A stretch of DNA of 64,000 bases from Massilia pinisoli (GCF_024753285.1 NZ_JANUGW010000003.1:124001-188000), one strand, 5' to 3'. Shown: positions 11,295 through 19,802, numbered from the stretch's first letter. Notes: generated by a model from the sequence alone, not told the origin. Translations and numbers: made by a program.

Positions 11295-11479
11295 GTATGT
11301 CTCCGTCGAATGTTGTCCTGAGTACTTCGAGGTGAACCGGACAGTGGAGAACAGTCGACCACGGCAGGCAATCCGGGATACGGATGCAACCGAAGGGCGG
11401 CAAGGCCGGGATGCGGCCGGGAACGCGCTGACGTCTCCACTCAGCTCGGGGCCGCTCTGTGGCGGCTTGTATTCAAATC

Positions 11480-11508
11480 ATGATGCCCACGCACGGCGGT
11501 ACTGTCAA
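11480..11508 (-). promoter_or_regulatory. candidate promoter of the permease unit
   Basis: On the minus strand, a perfect TTGACA (plus 11503-11508), 17 bases, then CATCAT (plus 11480-11485). The -10 matches 4 of 6. One TGTATACA operator candidate ends the promoter on its upstream side, so control by a bound protein is plausible. Confidence 0.4.
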
Positions 11509-11514
11509 CGAATT

Positions 11515-11522
11515 TGTATACA
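11515..11522. promoter_or_regulatory. TGTATACA operator candidate, copy 1
   Basis: The palindrome TGTATACA lies within TTGTATACAG at 11514-11523. It sits 6 bases upstream of the permease -35 candidate. The motif resembles sites of GntR-family (FCD-type) regulators rather than LacI sites. No GntR gene is in this window. Confidence 0.5.
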
Positions 11523-11592
11523 GTTTCTGTGCATCTAGAGGTGTCCATCCCAGCCACGCCACAGAGGAGAATACGGGTGTCGTCGGGTGCGC

Positions 11593-11600
11593 TGTATACA
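11593..11600. promoter_or_regulatory. TGTATACA operator candidate, copy 2
   Basis: The second TGTATACA, within CTGTATACAA at 11592-11601, lies in opposite orientation to copy 1 when flanks are included. The centres are 78 bases apart, close to whole helical turns, which would allow looping by one regulator. Confidence 0.5.
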
Positions 11601-11735
11601 ATTTTTCACAACGGTTTTGCGTGGAAATATCAAATGAACGACGCACGCAGATCTGCCAAGGCGCGCGAACCTTGATAAGCCGGATGCCGACCTGATGTTG
11701 GATGGGTGGGTTCGTGCAACAGGCCCAAGGAAATG

Positions 11736-11765
11736 TTGTGATTACTGAAACACATCGGTGATAAT
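11736..11765 (+). promoter_or_regulatory. promoter of the LacI-type regulator
   Basis: TTGTGA at 11736-11741, 18 bases, then GATAAT at 11760-11765, placed 21 bases before the start codon with the ribosome site aggagga between them. The leader would therefore be very short. Confidence 0.5.
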
Positions 11766-11786
11766 CGCGCCTCAGGAGGAAACGCG

Positions 11787-12788
11787 ATGGCGACCATGAA
11801 GCAGGTAGCGGAGCGCGCCGGGGTGTCGATCTCCACGGTGTCGCACGTGATCAACAAGACGCGCGTCGTCAGCGACGACGTGCGCCAGCGGGTGCTGGGC
11901 ATCATCGACGAGATGCACTACATCCCCAGCGCGGTCGCCCGCAGCCTCAAGAACGACAAGACCCACACCATCGGCGTCCTCGTGCCGAACTCCTCCAATC
12001 CCTATTTTGCCGAACTGATCAGCTGGATCGAGGATGCGGCGTTCGAGCTCGGCTACAACATCATCCTGTGCAATGCGCATGGCGGCGCGCAGAAGCAGGC
12101 AGCCTACTTGCGCCTGCTGATGGAAAAGCGCATCGACGGGCTCGTGCTCGTCGCCAGCGGCGCCGACGACGAGCAGGACCTGCTGCCGCGCCACGAAGCC
12201 GTGCCCATCGTCCAGCTGGAGCGCGGCTTGCCGGGGCTCGATGCCGACCTCGTGCTGGCCGGGCAGGAGGAGGGCGGCTACGAAGCCACGCGCCACCTGA
12301 TCGAACTGGGGCACCGCGACATCGCCTGCGTCTCCGGCCCCGCCGATCTCCCGCGCACGCGCGAGCGCGTCGGCGGCTTCCTGCGCGCGATGGCGGAGGC
12401 CGGCCTGGCGCTGCCGCCAGATCATGTCGTACACGAGGAATTCACGAGCGCCGGCGGCCACGCGGCCTTTACGCGCCTGCTGGCGCGGCTGCGGCGGCCG
12501 ACTGCCGTGTTCGTCACAAGCGACCTGATGGCACTGGGTGGTTTGTGCGCGGCCGGCGCGGCGGGCGTGCGCGTGCCGGCGCAGCTGTCCGTCGTCGGCT
12601 ATGACGACATCGCGGGCGCCCCGTACGCGCTGCCGCCGCTGACGACGGTGGCGCCGCCCAAGCGCGATATGGCGCGGCTCGCCATCGACCTGCTGATCGA
12701 CCGTATCCGCGGCGTGCATGCGCCGCTGCGCAGTACGGCGCTGGCCAGCACGCTGGTCGTGCGGGCGTCGACGGCGCCCCCGCTGTAA
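11787..12788 (+). CDS. LacI/GalR family transcriptional regulator
   Basis: A 333-residue repressor-type protein. The N-terminal helix-turn-helix is canonical (MKQVAERAGVSISTVSHVIN, then YIPSAVARSLK hinge helix). Residues 60-330 form a periplasmic-binding-like effector domain (HTIGVLVPNSSNPYFAELI, PTAVFVTSDLMALGG, LSVVGYDDI). A ribosome site aggagga precedes ATG 11787. The domain is closest in pattern to RbsR/PurR-like members, so a ribose or nucleoside ligand would fit the neighbouring purine genes; this is inference from position only. Confidence 0.85.
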   Translation: MATMKQVAERAGVSISTVSHVINKTRVVSDDVRQRVLGIIDEMHYIPSAVARSLKNDKTHTIGVLVPNSSNPYFAELISWIEDAAFELGYNIILCNAHGGAQKQAAYLRLLMEKRIDGLVLVASGADDEQDLLPRHEAVPIVQLERGLPGLDADLVLAGQEEGGYEATRHLIELGHRDIACVSGPADLPRTRERVGGFLRAMAEAGLALPPDHVVHEEFTSAGGHAAFTRLLARLRRPTAVFVTSDLMALGGLCAAGAAGVRVPAQLSVVGYDDIAGAPYALPPLTTVAPPKRDMARLAIDLLIDRIRGVHAPLRSTALASTLVVRASTAPPL

Positions 12789-12809
12789 TTCATCACGTTC
12801 ATCCGCACG

Positions 12810-12883
12810 GTAGGGTGGACGGCTTGCCGTCCACGCGTTCAACCGGCGCGTGAACGCGTGGACGGGAGACCCGTCCACCCTAC
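12810..12883. repeat. bipartite REP-like palindrome, copy 1
   Basis: A 74-base near-perfect inverted repeat starting GTAGGGTGGACGG and ending CCGTCCACCCTAC. Each arm carries its own perfect small hairpin (GGACGGC-tt-GCCGTCC and GGACGGG-aga-CCCGTCC). It lies between the convergent LacI and mscS genes and supplies the TAG stop codon of mscS (12880-12882). A second copy in opposite orientation is at 30625-30724. It probably works as a bidirectional terminator or mobile REP/BIME element. Confidence 0.85.
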
Positions 12884-13953
12884 ATGGTGCTTGCCGGCGG
12901 CCCCGCTTCCACCTCGCGCGTATCGCGCATGTAGAGGGTCTGCGTCGGGAACGCGAACTCGATGCCCAGCGCCGCGAACCGGTCCATGATCTGCAGGTAG
13001 ATCTCCTGCTGGATATCCATGTAGCGGTTGTAATCCGGCGTCTCCACCCAGTACACGACGTCGAAGTTCAGCGACGACGCGGCCATCCCGCCGAAGTGGG
13101 CGCGGTCGAAGGTGACGGGTTCCTGCGCCTTGACGATCTCCGTCAGCATGGCCGGGATCTGCCGCAGCTTCGCCGTCGGCGTGTCGTAGGTGACCGTCAC
13201 CGTGAACGCGGCGCGGCGCCGGTTCATGCGCGTCATGTTCTGCAGGCGGCTCTTCAGCAGGTCGGCGTTCGAGAACACGAGCTGCTCGCCGCCCAGGCTG
13301 CGCAGCCGGGTCGTTTTCAAACCAACGTATTCCACGGTGCCCAGGTATTTGTCGACGATGATGAAGTCGCCGATGACGAACGGCTTGTCGAGCACGATCG
13401 ACAGCGACGCGAACAGGTCACCGAGGATGTTCTGGACGGCCAGCGCCACCGCGATACCGCCGATGCCCAGCGATGCGACGAGGGTCGTGATGTTCACGCC
13501 GAGGTTGTCGAGCACCATCAGCAGCAGCACGGTCCACAGGATCGTCTGCGCGATGAAACCGACCGCGGCGGCCGACGTGGCGCGGGCCGGATCGCCGGCG
13601 CGGTTCTGGTAATAATCCGTCAGCCACGCACGCAGCGCCCGATGGCCCCACAGCGCGGCCTGGATCAGGCCCGTGACGATGGCGACGCGCGTGGCGAACA
13701 CGTCGACTTCCGGCGGCAGCGCGAGGAACTTGCTGCCCACGAACAGGCCCATGATGACGATGGCCAGCAGGCGCGTGCCGTCGAGGGCTTCGACGGCGAT
13801 GTCGTCGAGGCGGGTCTCGGTGCGCTCGGCCAGCTTGCGCATGTGGTGTACGCCCGCCCGCTTGGCGATGTACAGCGCCAGCGCGACCCCGGCCGCAACG
13901 CCGAGGGCCGTCAGCCAGGCCAAGGTCGTGTTGTTGAAGAACACCAGGTTCAT
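12880..13953 (-). CDS. MscS family mechanosensitive ion channel
   Basis: A 357-residue inner-membrane protein. Several hydrophobic helices span residues 8-190. The pore-lining TM3 segment is at about 165-195 (LGIGGIAVALAVQNILGDLF), followed by the beta domain signature (DKPFVIGDFIIV) and the alpha/beta C-terminal domain. Larger than E. coli MscS (286 residues) because of two extra N-terminal helices, like YbdG/YnaI relatives. Its role would be to relieve turgor after hypo-osmotic shock. Its last codon is ATG followed by the TAG contributed by the REP element. Confidence 0.85.
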   Translation of the reverse strand: MNLVFFNNTTLAWLTALGVAAGVALALYIAKRAGVHHMRKLAERTETRLDDIAVEALDGTRLLAIVIMGLFVGSKFLALPPEVDVFATRVAIVTGLIQAALWGHRALRAWLTDYYQNRAGDPARATSAAAVGFIAQTILWTVLLLMVLDNLGVNITTLVASLGIGGIAVALAVQNILGDLFASLSIVLDKPFVIGDFIIVDKYLGTVEYVGLKTTRLRSLGGEQLVFSNADLLKSRLQNMTRMNRRRAAFTVTVTYDTPTAKLRQIPAMLTEIVKAQEPVTFDRAHFGGMAASSLNFDVVYWVETPDYNRYMDIQQEIYLQIMDRFAALGIEFAFPTQTLYMRDTREVEAGPPASTM

Positions 13954-14029
13954 CCGATCATCCTTTCGTTGTCTTGCCGGGCCTCATTGTAAAGGCGCGG
14001 TGCAGCGCACAAGTTTTTTCGGACGGGTA

Positions 14030-14059
14030 TTGCGCTTTGCTAAAACATGCTCGTATAAT
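14030..14059 (+). promoter_or_regulatory. tRNA-Val promoter
   Basis: TTGCGC at 14030-14035, 18 bases, then a perfect TATAAT at 14054-14059, ending 10 bases before the tRNA. Confidence 0.65.
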
Positions 14060-14069
14060 GCGGCTCCCC

Positions 14070-14146
14070 GGGCGGTTAGTTCAGCTGGTTAGAATACTTG
14101 GTCGACATCCAAGGGGTCGCAGGTTCGAATCCTGCACCGCCCACCA
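14070..14146 (+). tRNA. tRNA-Val (anticodon GAC), CCA encoded
   Basis: A 77-base cloverleaf. The acceptor stem GGGCGGT/ACCGCCC is perfect, discriminator A73 is followed by encoded CCA, and the D arm is GTTC/GAAT. The anticodon stem CTTGG/CCAAG encloses the loop TCGACAT, and the T arm contains GGTTCGAATCC. Anticodon GAC and A73 are valine identity features. The D arm and variable region resemble tRNA-Asp, a known close relative. Position 33, almost always U, reads C here. Confidence 0.9.
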
Positions 14147-14180
14147 GAATTCCTCCATAGCGCAGGCCTCGAGCCTGTAG

Positions 14181-14206
14181 AGAAAAGATGCCAAGGTGTC
14201 TTTTCT
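14181..14206 (+). terminator. terminator-like hairpin after the tRNA
   Basis: AGAAAAGA at 14181-14188 pairs with TCTTTTCT at 14199-14206. A second small hairpin (CAGGC/GCCTG) precedes it. It probably ends the tRNA transcript and separates it from the rplC unit. Confidence 0.45.
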
Positions 14207-14291
14207 GTGCCGTTCAGCTCGAACGGATTCTCTGATCTCCACGACTCTAGCGTAAAACGCAACAGATCGCGTCAGCCTTCGCATTCTCTTG

Positions 14292-14320
14292 TTGCGTCCA
14301 TCCGTAGCGCGCGCTATACT
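14292..14320 (+). promoter_or_regulatory. promoter of the rplC (S10 remainder) operon
   Basis: TTGCGT at 14292-14297, exactly 17 bases, then TATACT at 14315-14320. This gives a leader of about 105 bases before rplC and explains how the genes can be expressed although rpsJ is far away and terminated. Confidence 0.7.
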
Positions 14321-14432
14321 AGCCGGCTTCGGTGTGGGCCTATCTTTTTTCGGCCCACGCGTTTAAGAGGAAGTTTCACAACTTCCGAAAGTCAACTACC
14401 CCCGCCCAATCGCAGGTGGGAATGGAGAAAAA

Positions 14433-15089
14433 ATGAGCCTGGGCCTTCTCGGTCGCAAGGTTGGCATGATGCGCATCTTCACGGACGACGGCGATTCGAT
14501 TCCCGTTACCGTGCTGGACGTGTCGAACAACCGTGTTGCGCAAATCAAAAACCCTGAAACTGATGGCTATGCCGCAGTTCAGGTCGTCTTCGGTCAACGT
14601 CGCGCTTCCCGCGTGAACAAGGCTGCAGCCGGTCACTACGCCAAAGCTGGCGTCGAAGCTGGCACGATGCTGAAGGAATTCCGCGTCGAAGCCGCTCAAG
14701 CCGCTGGTTTCAAAGCTGGCGACGCAGTCAATGTCTCGATGTTCGAAGTGGGCCAGAAAATCGACGTGCAAGGCACCTCGATCGGTAAGGGCTACGCCGG
14801 TACCATCAAGCGTCACAACTTCGCTTCCGGTCGTCAGACCCACGGTAACTCGCGTTCGCACAACGTGCCGGGTTCCATCGGTATGGCACAGGATCCGGGC
14901 CGCGTGTTCCCGGGTAAGCGCATGACCGGTCACATGGGTGATGTCACTGTCACCACCCAGAACCTGGAAATCGCCCGTATCGACGCCGAGCGTCAACTGC
15001 TGCTGGTTAAAGGTGCCGTTCCTGGCGCCAAGAACGGTCAAGTGATCGTCAAGCCGGCAGTCAAAGTCAAAGCCAAGAAAGGAGCGTAA
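14433..15089 (+). CDS. rplC: 50S ribosomal protein L3
   Basis: A 218-residue early-assembly 50S protein with the long loop reaching the peptidyl-transferase centre. [10 protein letters not shown] at the N terminus and the [20 protein letters not shown] loop are intact, including the Gln (MAQ) that is normally methylated by PrmB. First gene after the break in the S10 operon; rplD begins 3 bases after its stop. Confidence 0.98.
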   Translation: MSLGLLGRKVGMMRIFTDDGDSIPVTVLDVSNNRVAQIKNPETDGYAAVQVVFGQRRASRVNKAAAGHYAKAGVEAGTMLKEFRVEAAQAAGFKAGDAVNVSMFEVGQKIDVQGTSIGKGYAGTIKRHNFASGRQTHGNSRSHNVPGSIGMAQDPGRVFPGKRMTGHMGDVTVTTQNLEIARIDAERQLLLVKGAVPGAKNGQVIVKPAVKVKAKKGA

Positions 15090-15092
15090 GAG

Positions 15093-15713
15093 ATGGAACT
15101 GAAGCTCCTGAATGAGCAAGGCCAAGCTGGCGCCGCAGTCAACGCCGCCGACACCGTGTTCGGCCGTGACTACAACGAAGCCCTGATCCACCAGATCGTG
15201 GTCGCCTACGCCGCCAACGCGCGCAGCGGCAACCGCAAGCAGAAGGATCGTGAAGAAGTCTCCCACACGACCAAGAAGCCTTGGCGTCAAAAAGGTACGG
15301 GCCGTGCTCGTGCCGGTATGTCGTCGTCGCCGCTGTGGCGCGGTGGTGGTCGTATCTTCCCGAACTCGCCGGACGAGAACTTCTCGCACAAGGTCAACAA
15401 GAAGATGCATCGCGCAGGTATCTGCTCGATCTTCTCGCAGCTGGCCCGCGAAGACCGCCTGAACGTCATCGAGAACCTGACCGTCGAAGCACCGAAGACC
15501 AAGCTGCTGTCGCAAAAGCTGCAGGGCATGGGTCTGGACTCGGTCCTGGTGATCACCGACACCATCGATGAAAACCTGCTGCTGGCATCGCGCAACCTGC
15601 CGAACGTGCTGGTTGTCGAGCCGAAGCACGCCGACCCGATGTCGCTGGTGTTCTACAAGAAAGTCCTGGTCACCAAAGCTGCTCTGGCCAAGATCGAGGA
15701 GATGTACGCATGA
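15093..15713 (+). CDS. rplD: 50S ribosomal protein L4
   Basis: A 206-residue protein. The extended exit-tunnel loop is seen as [14 protein letters not shown] near residues 65-78. In enterobacteria L4 represses the S10 operon by acting on the leader upstream of rpsJ. Here rplC has a separate leader, so that circuit, if present, must act at a different place. Its last four bases overlap the start of rplW. Confidence 0.98.
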   Translation: MELKLLNEQGQAGAAVNAADTVFGRDYNEALIHQIVVAYAANARSGNRKQKDREEVSHTTKKPWRQKGTGRARAGMSSSPLWRGGGRIFPNSPDENFSHKVNKKMHRAGICSIFSQLAREDRLNVIENLTVEAPKTKLLSQKLQGMGLDSVLVITDTIDENLLLASRNLPNVLVVEPKHADPMSLVFYKKVLVTKAALAKIEEMYA

Positions 15714-16027
15714 GCGCCGCAATCAAATTCAGCGAAGAGCGCCTGATGAAGGTGCTGCTGGCTCCGGTCATTTCCGAAAAGGCGACCTTCGTCGCGGAAA
15801 AGAACGAACAGATCGTGTTCAAGGTCCTGCCGGACGCGACCAAGCCGGAAATCAAAGCCGCCGTCGAGCTGCTGTTCAAAGTCGAAGTGGAATCGGTGCA
15901 GACCGTGAACCGCGAAGGCAAGCAGAAGCGTTCGGGCCGTTTCACCGGTCGTCGCAACCACACCAAGCGCGCTTTCGTGGCCCTGAAGCCGGGGCAGGAA
16001 ATCAATTTTGTCGAGGAGGCTAAATAA
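15710..16027 (+). CDS. rplW: 50S ribosomal protein L23
   Basis: A 105-residue tunnel-exit protein that docks trigger factor and [10 protein letters not shown] and the basic [15 protein letters not shown] loop are typical. The ATGA overlap with rplD and the one-base overlap with rplB indicate translational coupling. Confidence 0.97.
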   Translation: MSAAIKFSEERLMKVLLAPVISEKATFVAEKNEQIVFKVLPDATKPEIKAAVELLFKVEVESVQTVNREGKQKRSGRFTGRRNHTKRAFVALKPGQEINFVEEAK

Positions 16028-16854
16028 TGGCACTCGTTAAGATGAAGCCAACCTCCCCAGGCCGCCGCGGCATGGTGAAGGTTGTGAACGCCGACCTGTA
16101 CAAGGGTCGTCCGTTCGCAGCCCTGGTTGAGAAAAAATCGAAGACCGCCGGCCGTAACAACAACGGTCACATCACCACCCGCCACATCGGCGGTGGTCAC
16201 AAGCACCACTACCGCGTGGTCGACTTCAAGCGCAACAAGGACGGTATCCCGGCCAAGGTCGAGCGCATCGAGTACGACCCGAACCGCACGGCGCACATCG
16301 CTCTGGTGTGCTACGCCGACGGTCACCGCGCGTACATCATCGCCACCAAAGGCATGGCTGTGGGCGACACCGTCATGAACGGCTCGGAAGCGCCGATCAA
16401 GTCGGGTAACTGCCTGCCGATCCGTAACATCCCGGTCGGCACCACCATGCACTGCGTCGAAATGCTGCCGGGTAAGGGTGCTCAGATGGCCCGTACCGCA
16501 GGCGCCGGCGTCGTGCTGATGGCTCGCGAAGGTACCTACGCTCAGGTTCGCCTGCGTTCGGGTGAAGTGCGCCGCGTGCACATCGAGTGCCGCGCCACGG
16601 TTGGCGAAGTCGGCAACGGCGAGCACAACCTGCGCAAGATCGGTAAAGCCGGTGCAATGCGTTGGCGCGGTGTCCGCCCGACCGTTCGCGGTGTCGTCAT
16701 GAACCCGATCGACCACCCGCACGGTGGTGGCGAAGGTCGTACGGCTGCCGGTCGTCACCCGGTGTCCCCATGGGGCCAGCAGACGAAGGGTAAGAAGACG
16801 CGTTCGAACAAGCGCACGTCGTCGATGATCGTCTCGCGCCGCGGCAAGAAATAA
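16027..16854 (+). CDS. rplB: 50S ribosomal protein L2
   Basis: A 275-residue primary 23S rRNA binder needed for subunit joining and peptidyl transfer. The invariant HPHGGGEGR motif with the critical His lies near residue 230. It begins at the A of the rplW stop. Confidence 0.98.
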   Translation: MALVKMKPTSPGRRGMVKVVNADLYKGRPFAALVEKKSKTAGRNNNGHITTRHIGGGHKHHYRVVDFKRNKDGIPAKVERIEYDPNRTAHIALVCYADGHRAYIIATKGMAVGDTVMNGSEAPIKSGNCLPIRNIPVGTTMHCVEMLPGKGAQMARTAGAGVVLMAREGTYAQVRLRSGEVRRVHIECRATVGEVGNGEHNLRKIGKAGAMRWRGVRPTVRGVVMNPIDHPHGGGEGRTAAGRHPVSPWGQQTKGKKTRSNKRTSSMIVSRRGKK

Positions 16855-16863
16855 GGATAAGAC

Positions 16864-17139
16864 ATGACTCGTTCATTGAAAAAAGGGCCGTTCATTGACG
16901 CCCACCTGGTGAAAAAAGTCGAAACCGCGCAAGCGAACAAAGACAAAAAGCCGGTCAAAACCTGGTCGCGCCGCTCGACGATCACCCCGGACTTCATCGG
17001 TCTGACGATCGCCGTCCACAACGGTAAAGTGCACGTGCCGGTGTACGTGTCCGAGAACATGGTGGGTCACAAGCTGGGCGAATTCGCCCTGACCCGCACG
17101 TTCAAGGGCCACGCCGCTGACAAGAAGGCGAAGAAATAA
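16864..17139 (+). CDS. rpsS: 30S ribosomal protein S19
   Basis: A 91-residue 30S head protein. It starts [10 protein letters not shown], has the conserved [11 protein letters not shown] segment and ends in a Lys-rich tail. Its stop overlaps the rplV start by one base. Confidence 0.98.
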   Translation: MTRSLKKGPFIDAHLVKKVETAQANKDKKPVKTWSRRSTITPDFIGLTIAVHNGKVHVPVYVSENMVGHKLGEFALTRTFKGHAADKKAKK

Positions 17140-17468
17140 TGGAAACTAAAGCTATCCTCAAAGGCGTCCGCCTGTCGGAACAGAAAGGCCGCCTCGTCGC
17201 CGATCTGATCCGCGGCAAGAAAGTCGACGCCGCGCTGAACATCCTGCAGTTCAGCCCGAAAAAAGGCGCGACCATCATCAAGAAAGTGCTGGAGTCCGCA
17301 ATCGCGAACGCCGAGCACAACGATGGTGCCGACATCGACGAACTGAAGGTCGTTCAGATCTATGTCGAAAAGGGCCCGATCCTGAAGCGCTTTACGGCAC
17401 GTGCCAAAGGCCGCGGCGATCGCATTTCGAAACAATCCTGTCACATCTTCGTGACTGTCGGTAACTAA
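17139..17468 (+). CDS. rplV: 50S ribosomal protein L22
   Basis: A 109-residue tunnel-wall protein. The beta-hairpin tip that contacts macrolides falls in the [16 protein letters not shown] segment near residues 84-99. No deletion or insertion of the type linked to macrolide resistance is obvious. Confidence 0.98.
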   Translation: METKAILKGVRLSEQKGRLVADLIRGKKVDAALNILQFSPKKGATIIKKVLESAIANAEHNDGADIDELKVVQIYVEKGPILKRFTARAKGRGDRISKQSCHIFVTVGN

Positions 17469-17479
17469 GGAGTCACACG

Positions 17480-18274
17480 ATGGGTCAGAAAATCCACCCA
17501 ACCGGCTTCCGCCTGGCGGTCACCCGTAACTGGGCATCGCGCTGGTACGCTGGCAACGGCAACTTTGCCGACATGCTGAAGGAAGACCTGGAAGCTCGCG
17601 CTTTCCTGAAGAAGAAACTGAAGAACGCCTCCGTCGGCCGCATCGTCATCGAGCGTCCGGCCAAGAACGCGCGCTTCACGATCTACTCGTCGCGTCCGGG
17701 CGTCGTCATCGGCAAGAAGGGCGAAGACATCGAAGTCCTGAAGTCGTCGCTGACGAAGATCATGGGCGTGCCCGTGCACGTCAATATCGAAGAAATCCGC
17801 AAGCCGGAAATCGACTCGCAGCTGATCGCCGACTCGATCGCCCAGCAGCTCGAAAAACGTATCATGTTCCGTCGCGCCATGAAGCGCGCGATGCAGAACG
17901 CGATGCGTCTGGGCGCCGTCGGCATCAAGATCATGTCGTCGGGCCGCCTGAACGGCATCGAGATCGCACGTACCGAATGGTACCGCGAAGGCCGTGTGCC
18001 CCTGCACACCCTGCGCGCCGACATCGACTACGGCACCAGCGAAGCCTCGACCACGTACGGCATCATCGGCGTGAAAGTCTGGGTTTACAAAGGCGACCGT
18101 TCGCCGACCGGCGAAGCACCGGTGATCGACGTGCCGGCCGACGAGAAAAAGCCGCGCGGTCCGCGTCGTGACGACGGCAAACCGGCTGGCCGTGGCCGCC
18201 CGGGCGCCAAGCCAGGTACCGCACCCGCAGGCCGCCGTGCTGCCAAGCCGGCCGCTGAGAAAGCAGGAGAATAA
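17480..18274 (+). CDS. rpsC: 30S ribosomal protein S3
   Basis: A 264-residue mRNA-entry-channel protein with a KH domain ([14 protein letters not shown]). It is about 30 residues longer than E. coli S3 because of a Pro/Arg/Lys/Ala-rich C-terminal tail (from about residue 217) that is likely disordered and RNA-contacting. Confidence 0.98.
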   Translation: MGQKIHPTGFRLAVTRNWASRWYAGNGNFADMLKEDLEARAFLKKKLKNASVGRIVIERPAKNARFTIYSSRPGVVIGKKGEDIEVLKSSLTKIMGVPVHVNIEEIRKPEIDSQLIADSIAQQLEKRIMFRRAMKRAMQNAMRLGAVGIKIMSSGRLNGIEIARTEWYREGRVPLHTLRADIDYGTSEASTTYGIIGVKVWVYKGDRSPTGEAPVIDVPADEKKPRGPRRDDGKPAGRGRPGAKPGTAPAGRRAAKPAAEKAGE

Positions 18275-18276
18275 GC

Positions 18277-18696
18277 ATGCTGCAGCCATCCCGCAGAAAG
18301 TATCGTAAAGAGCAGAAAGGCCGTAACACCGGCATTTCGCACACCCGCGGCACCGCGGTCTCGTTCGGTGAGTTCGGCCTGAAGGCGGTTGCCCGCGGCC
18401 GTATCACCGCACGTCAGATCGAAGCTGCACGTCGTGCCATGACCCGTCACATCAAGCGTGGCGGCCGTATCTGGATCCGTATCTTCCCGGACAAGCCGAT
18501 CTCGAACAAGCCGGCTGAAGTCCGTATGGGTAACGGTAAAGGTAATCCGGAGTACTACGTGGCCGAGATCCAGCCGGGCAAGGTCCTGTACGAAATGGAC
18601 GGCGTCGCTGAAGAACTGGCGCGCGAAGCCTTCCGTCTGGCTGCCGCCAAACTGCCGCTGGCGACGACGTTTGTCGTGCGTCAAGTCGGCCAATAA
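18277..18696 (+). CDS. rplP: 50S ribosomal protein L16
   Basis: A 139-residue protein at the A-site side of the 50S central protuberance. It starts [17 protein letters not shown] and contains the conserved [18 protein letters not shown] stretch, including the Arg that is hydroxylated in E. coli. Two bases separate it from rpsC. Confidence 0.98.
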   Translation: MLQPSRRKYRKEQKGRNTGISHTRGTAVSFGEFGLKAVARGRITARQIEAARRAMTRHIKRGGRIWIRIFPDKPISNKPAEVRMGNGKGNPEYYVAEIQPGKVLYEMDGVAEELAREAFRLAAAKLPLATTFVVRQVGQ

Positions 18697-18708
18697 CAGG
18701 AGTTAAGA

Positions 18709-18900
18709 ATGAAAGCAACGGAACTCCGCGGCAAGGACCAGGCAGCTCTGCAACAAGAGCTGAATGAGCTGCTGAAGGCACAGTTCGGCCTGCGCATGCA
18801 AATCGCTACGCAGCAACTGACGAACACTGCCCAGCTCAAGAAGGTGCGCCGCGATATCGCGCGTGTCAAGACTGTGATGACCCAGAAGGAAGCCAAATGA
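18709..18900 (+). CDS. rpmC: 50S ribosomal protein L29
   Basis: A 63-residue two-helix protein at the tunnel exit. It has the conserved [20 protein letters not shown] helix. Its stop overlaps the rpsQ start (ATGA), so the two are translationally coupled. Confidence 0.97.
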   Translation: MKATELRGKDQAALQQELNELLKAQFGLRMQIATQQLTNTAQLKKVRRDIARVKTVMTQKEAK

Positions 18901-19169
18901 ACGACACCACTAAAACGGCGCTGAAGCGTACGCTGGTCGGCAAGGTCGTGTCCGACAAAATGGACAAGACGGTGACCGTGCTGGTTGAGCGTCACGTCAA
19001 GCACCCGCTGTACGGCAAGATCATCGTGCGCTCGAACAAGTATCACGCGCACGACGAGACCAACCAGGCCAAGACCGGCGACACGGTCGAGATCATGGAA
19101 GGTCGCCCGATCTCGAAGACGAAGGCTTGGACCCTGACCAAGGTTGTGCAGGTCGCCCAGGTTCTGTAA
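18897..19169 (+). CDS. rpsQ: 30S ribosomal protein S17
   Basis: A 90-residue OB-fold protein of the 30S body. [18 protein letters not shown] and [19 protein letters not shown] are diagnostic. It is the last gene of the S10 group; a 254-base gap with hairpins and a promoter candidate follows. Confidence 0.98.
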   Translation: MNDTTKTALKRTLVGKVVSDKMDKTVTVLVERHVKHPLYGKIIVRSNKYHAHDETNQAKTGDTVEIMEGRPISKTKAWTLTKVVQVAQVL

Positions 19170-19176
19170 TGCCTGA

Positions 19177-19199
19177 AGAGGCGTTGTCACAACGTCTCT
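19177..19199 (+). terminator. hairpin just after rpsQ
   Basis: A 10-bp stem (19177-19186 with 19190-19199, one G-T wobble) with a TCA loop, 8 bases after the rpsQ stop, followed by AAAATTT. It may partly terminate the S10 transcript or protect its 3' end. Confidence 0.4.
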
Positions 19200-19209
19200 A
19201 AAATTTGTC

Positions 19210-19238
19210 TTGCGTGGCCCGCTGGTATGTGGAATACT
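19210..19238 (+). promoter_or_regulatory. candidate spc promoter
   Basis: TTGCGT at 19210-19215, 17 bases, then AATACT at 19233-19238. The -35 and spacing are identical to those of the rplC promoter. E. coli also starts its spc operon upstream of rplN. The -10 lies inside one arm of a 12-bp inverted repeat (19217-19228 with 19234-19245), which may instead be the S10 terminator, so the call is tentative. Confidence 0.45.
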
Positions 19239-19256
19239 AGCGGGCTTCGTTCATGT

Positions 19257-19294
19257 GTTGCCGCAGTTTGTCCTTCGGTAACTGCGGCCTGCAA
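19257..19294 (+). other. leader stem-loop before rplN
   Basis: CCGCAGTT (19261-19268) pairs with AACTGCGG (19280-19287), and flanking GTTG/CAAC can extend it. It would lie in the 5' leader of a transcript starting near 19245 and could be a ribosomal-protein binding or stability structure. Confidence 0.4.
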
Positions 19295-19423
19295 CGAACA
19301 TTGGAAAGTCCAATCACCCAAACGTACGCGCTTGCAATGAGTGCGGCCGGCGGGACCAAGACTGACCGCAGGCCTACGGTTTTCCGTGGGGTTTCTTCGG
19401 CTTAAGTTGGGAAAGAAAATATC

Positions 19424-19792
19424 ATGATTCAAACCGAAAGCCGGCTCGAAGTAGCCGACAATACCGGTGCAAAAGAAGTTCTGTGCATCAAGGTATTGGG
19501 CGGCTCCAAACGCCGTTACGCCAGCATTGGCGACGTGATCAAGGTCACCGTGAAGCAAGCTGCTCCGCGCGGCCGCGTCAAGAAAGGTGAAATCTACAAC
19601 GCCGTGGTCGTGCGTACCGCTAAAGGTGTGCGCCGCCAAGACGGCTCCCTGGTGAAGTTCGACGGCAACGCCGCCGTCCTGCTGAACAGCAAGCTGGAGC
19701 CGATCGGTACCCGCATCTTTGGACCGGTGACGCGCGAACTGCGTACCGAAAAGTTCATGAAGATCGTGTCCCTGGCACCTGAAGTTCTGTAA
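19424..19792 (+). CDS. rplN: 50S ribosomal protein L14
   Basis: A 122-residue subunit-interface protein. [18 protein letters not shown] at the start and the [13 protein letters not shown] segment are diagnostic. First gene of the spc group, with a long leader. Confidence 0.98.
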   Translation: MIQTESRLEVADNTGAKEVLCIKVLGGSKRRYASIGDVIKVTVKQAAPRGRVKKGEIYNAVVVRTAKGVRRQDGSLVKFDGNAAVLLNSKLEPIGTRIFGPVTRELRTEKFMKIVSLAPEVL

Positions 19793-19802
19793 GGGAGTCG
19801 CA

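Larger units (their letters stand above)
11295..11786. promoter_or_regulatory. divergent regulatory region between permease and LacI-type gene
   Basis: A 492-base non-coding stretch. It contains two TGTATACA palindromes, a minus-strand promoter candidate for the permease and a plus-strand promoter for the regulator, each listed separately. I see no purine-riboswitch-like fold or small gene in it. Confidence 0.6.

Noticed and set aside
11295..11786. Purine riboswitch upstream of the permease
   Set aside because: I could not find the three-way junction core or conserved loop sequences, and protein operators explain the palindromes better.
12810..12883. Insertion-sequence remnant or attachment site
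   Set aside because: It is far too short to hold a transposase remnant, has no target duplication, and is repeated with the same two-hairpin plan elsewhere. It fits a REP-like element.
14070..14146. The tRNA as tRNA-Asp (GTC)
   Set aside because: The body resembles tRNA-Asp, but the five-pair anticodon stem fixes GAC as anticodon and the discriminator is A, both valine features.
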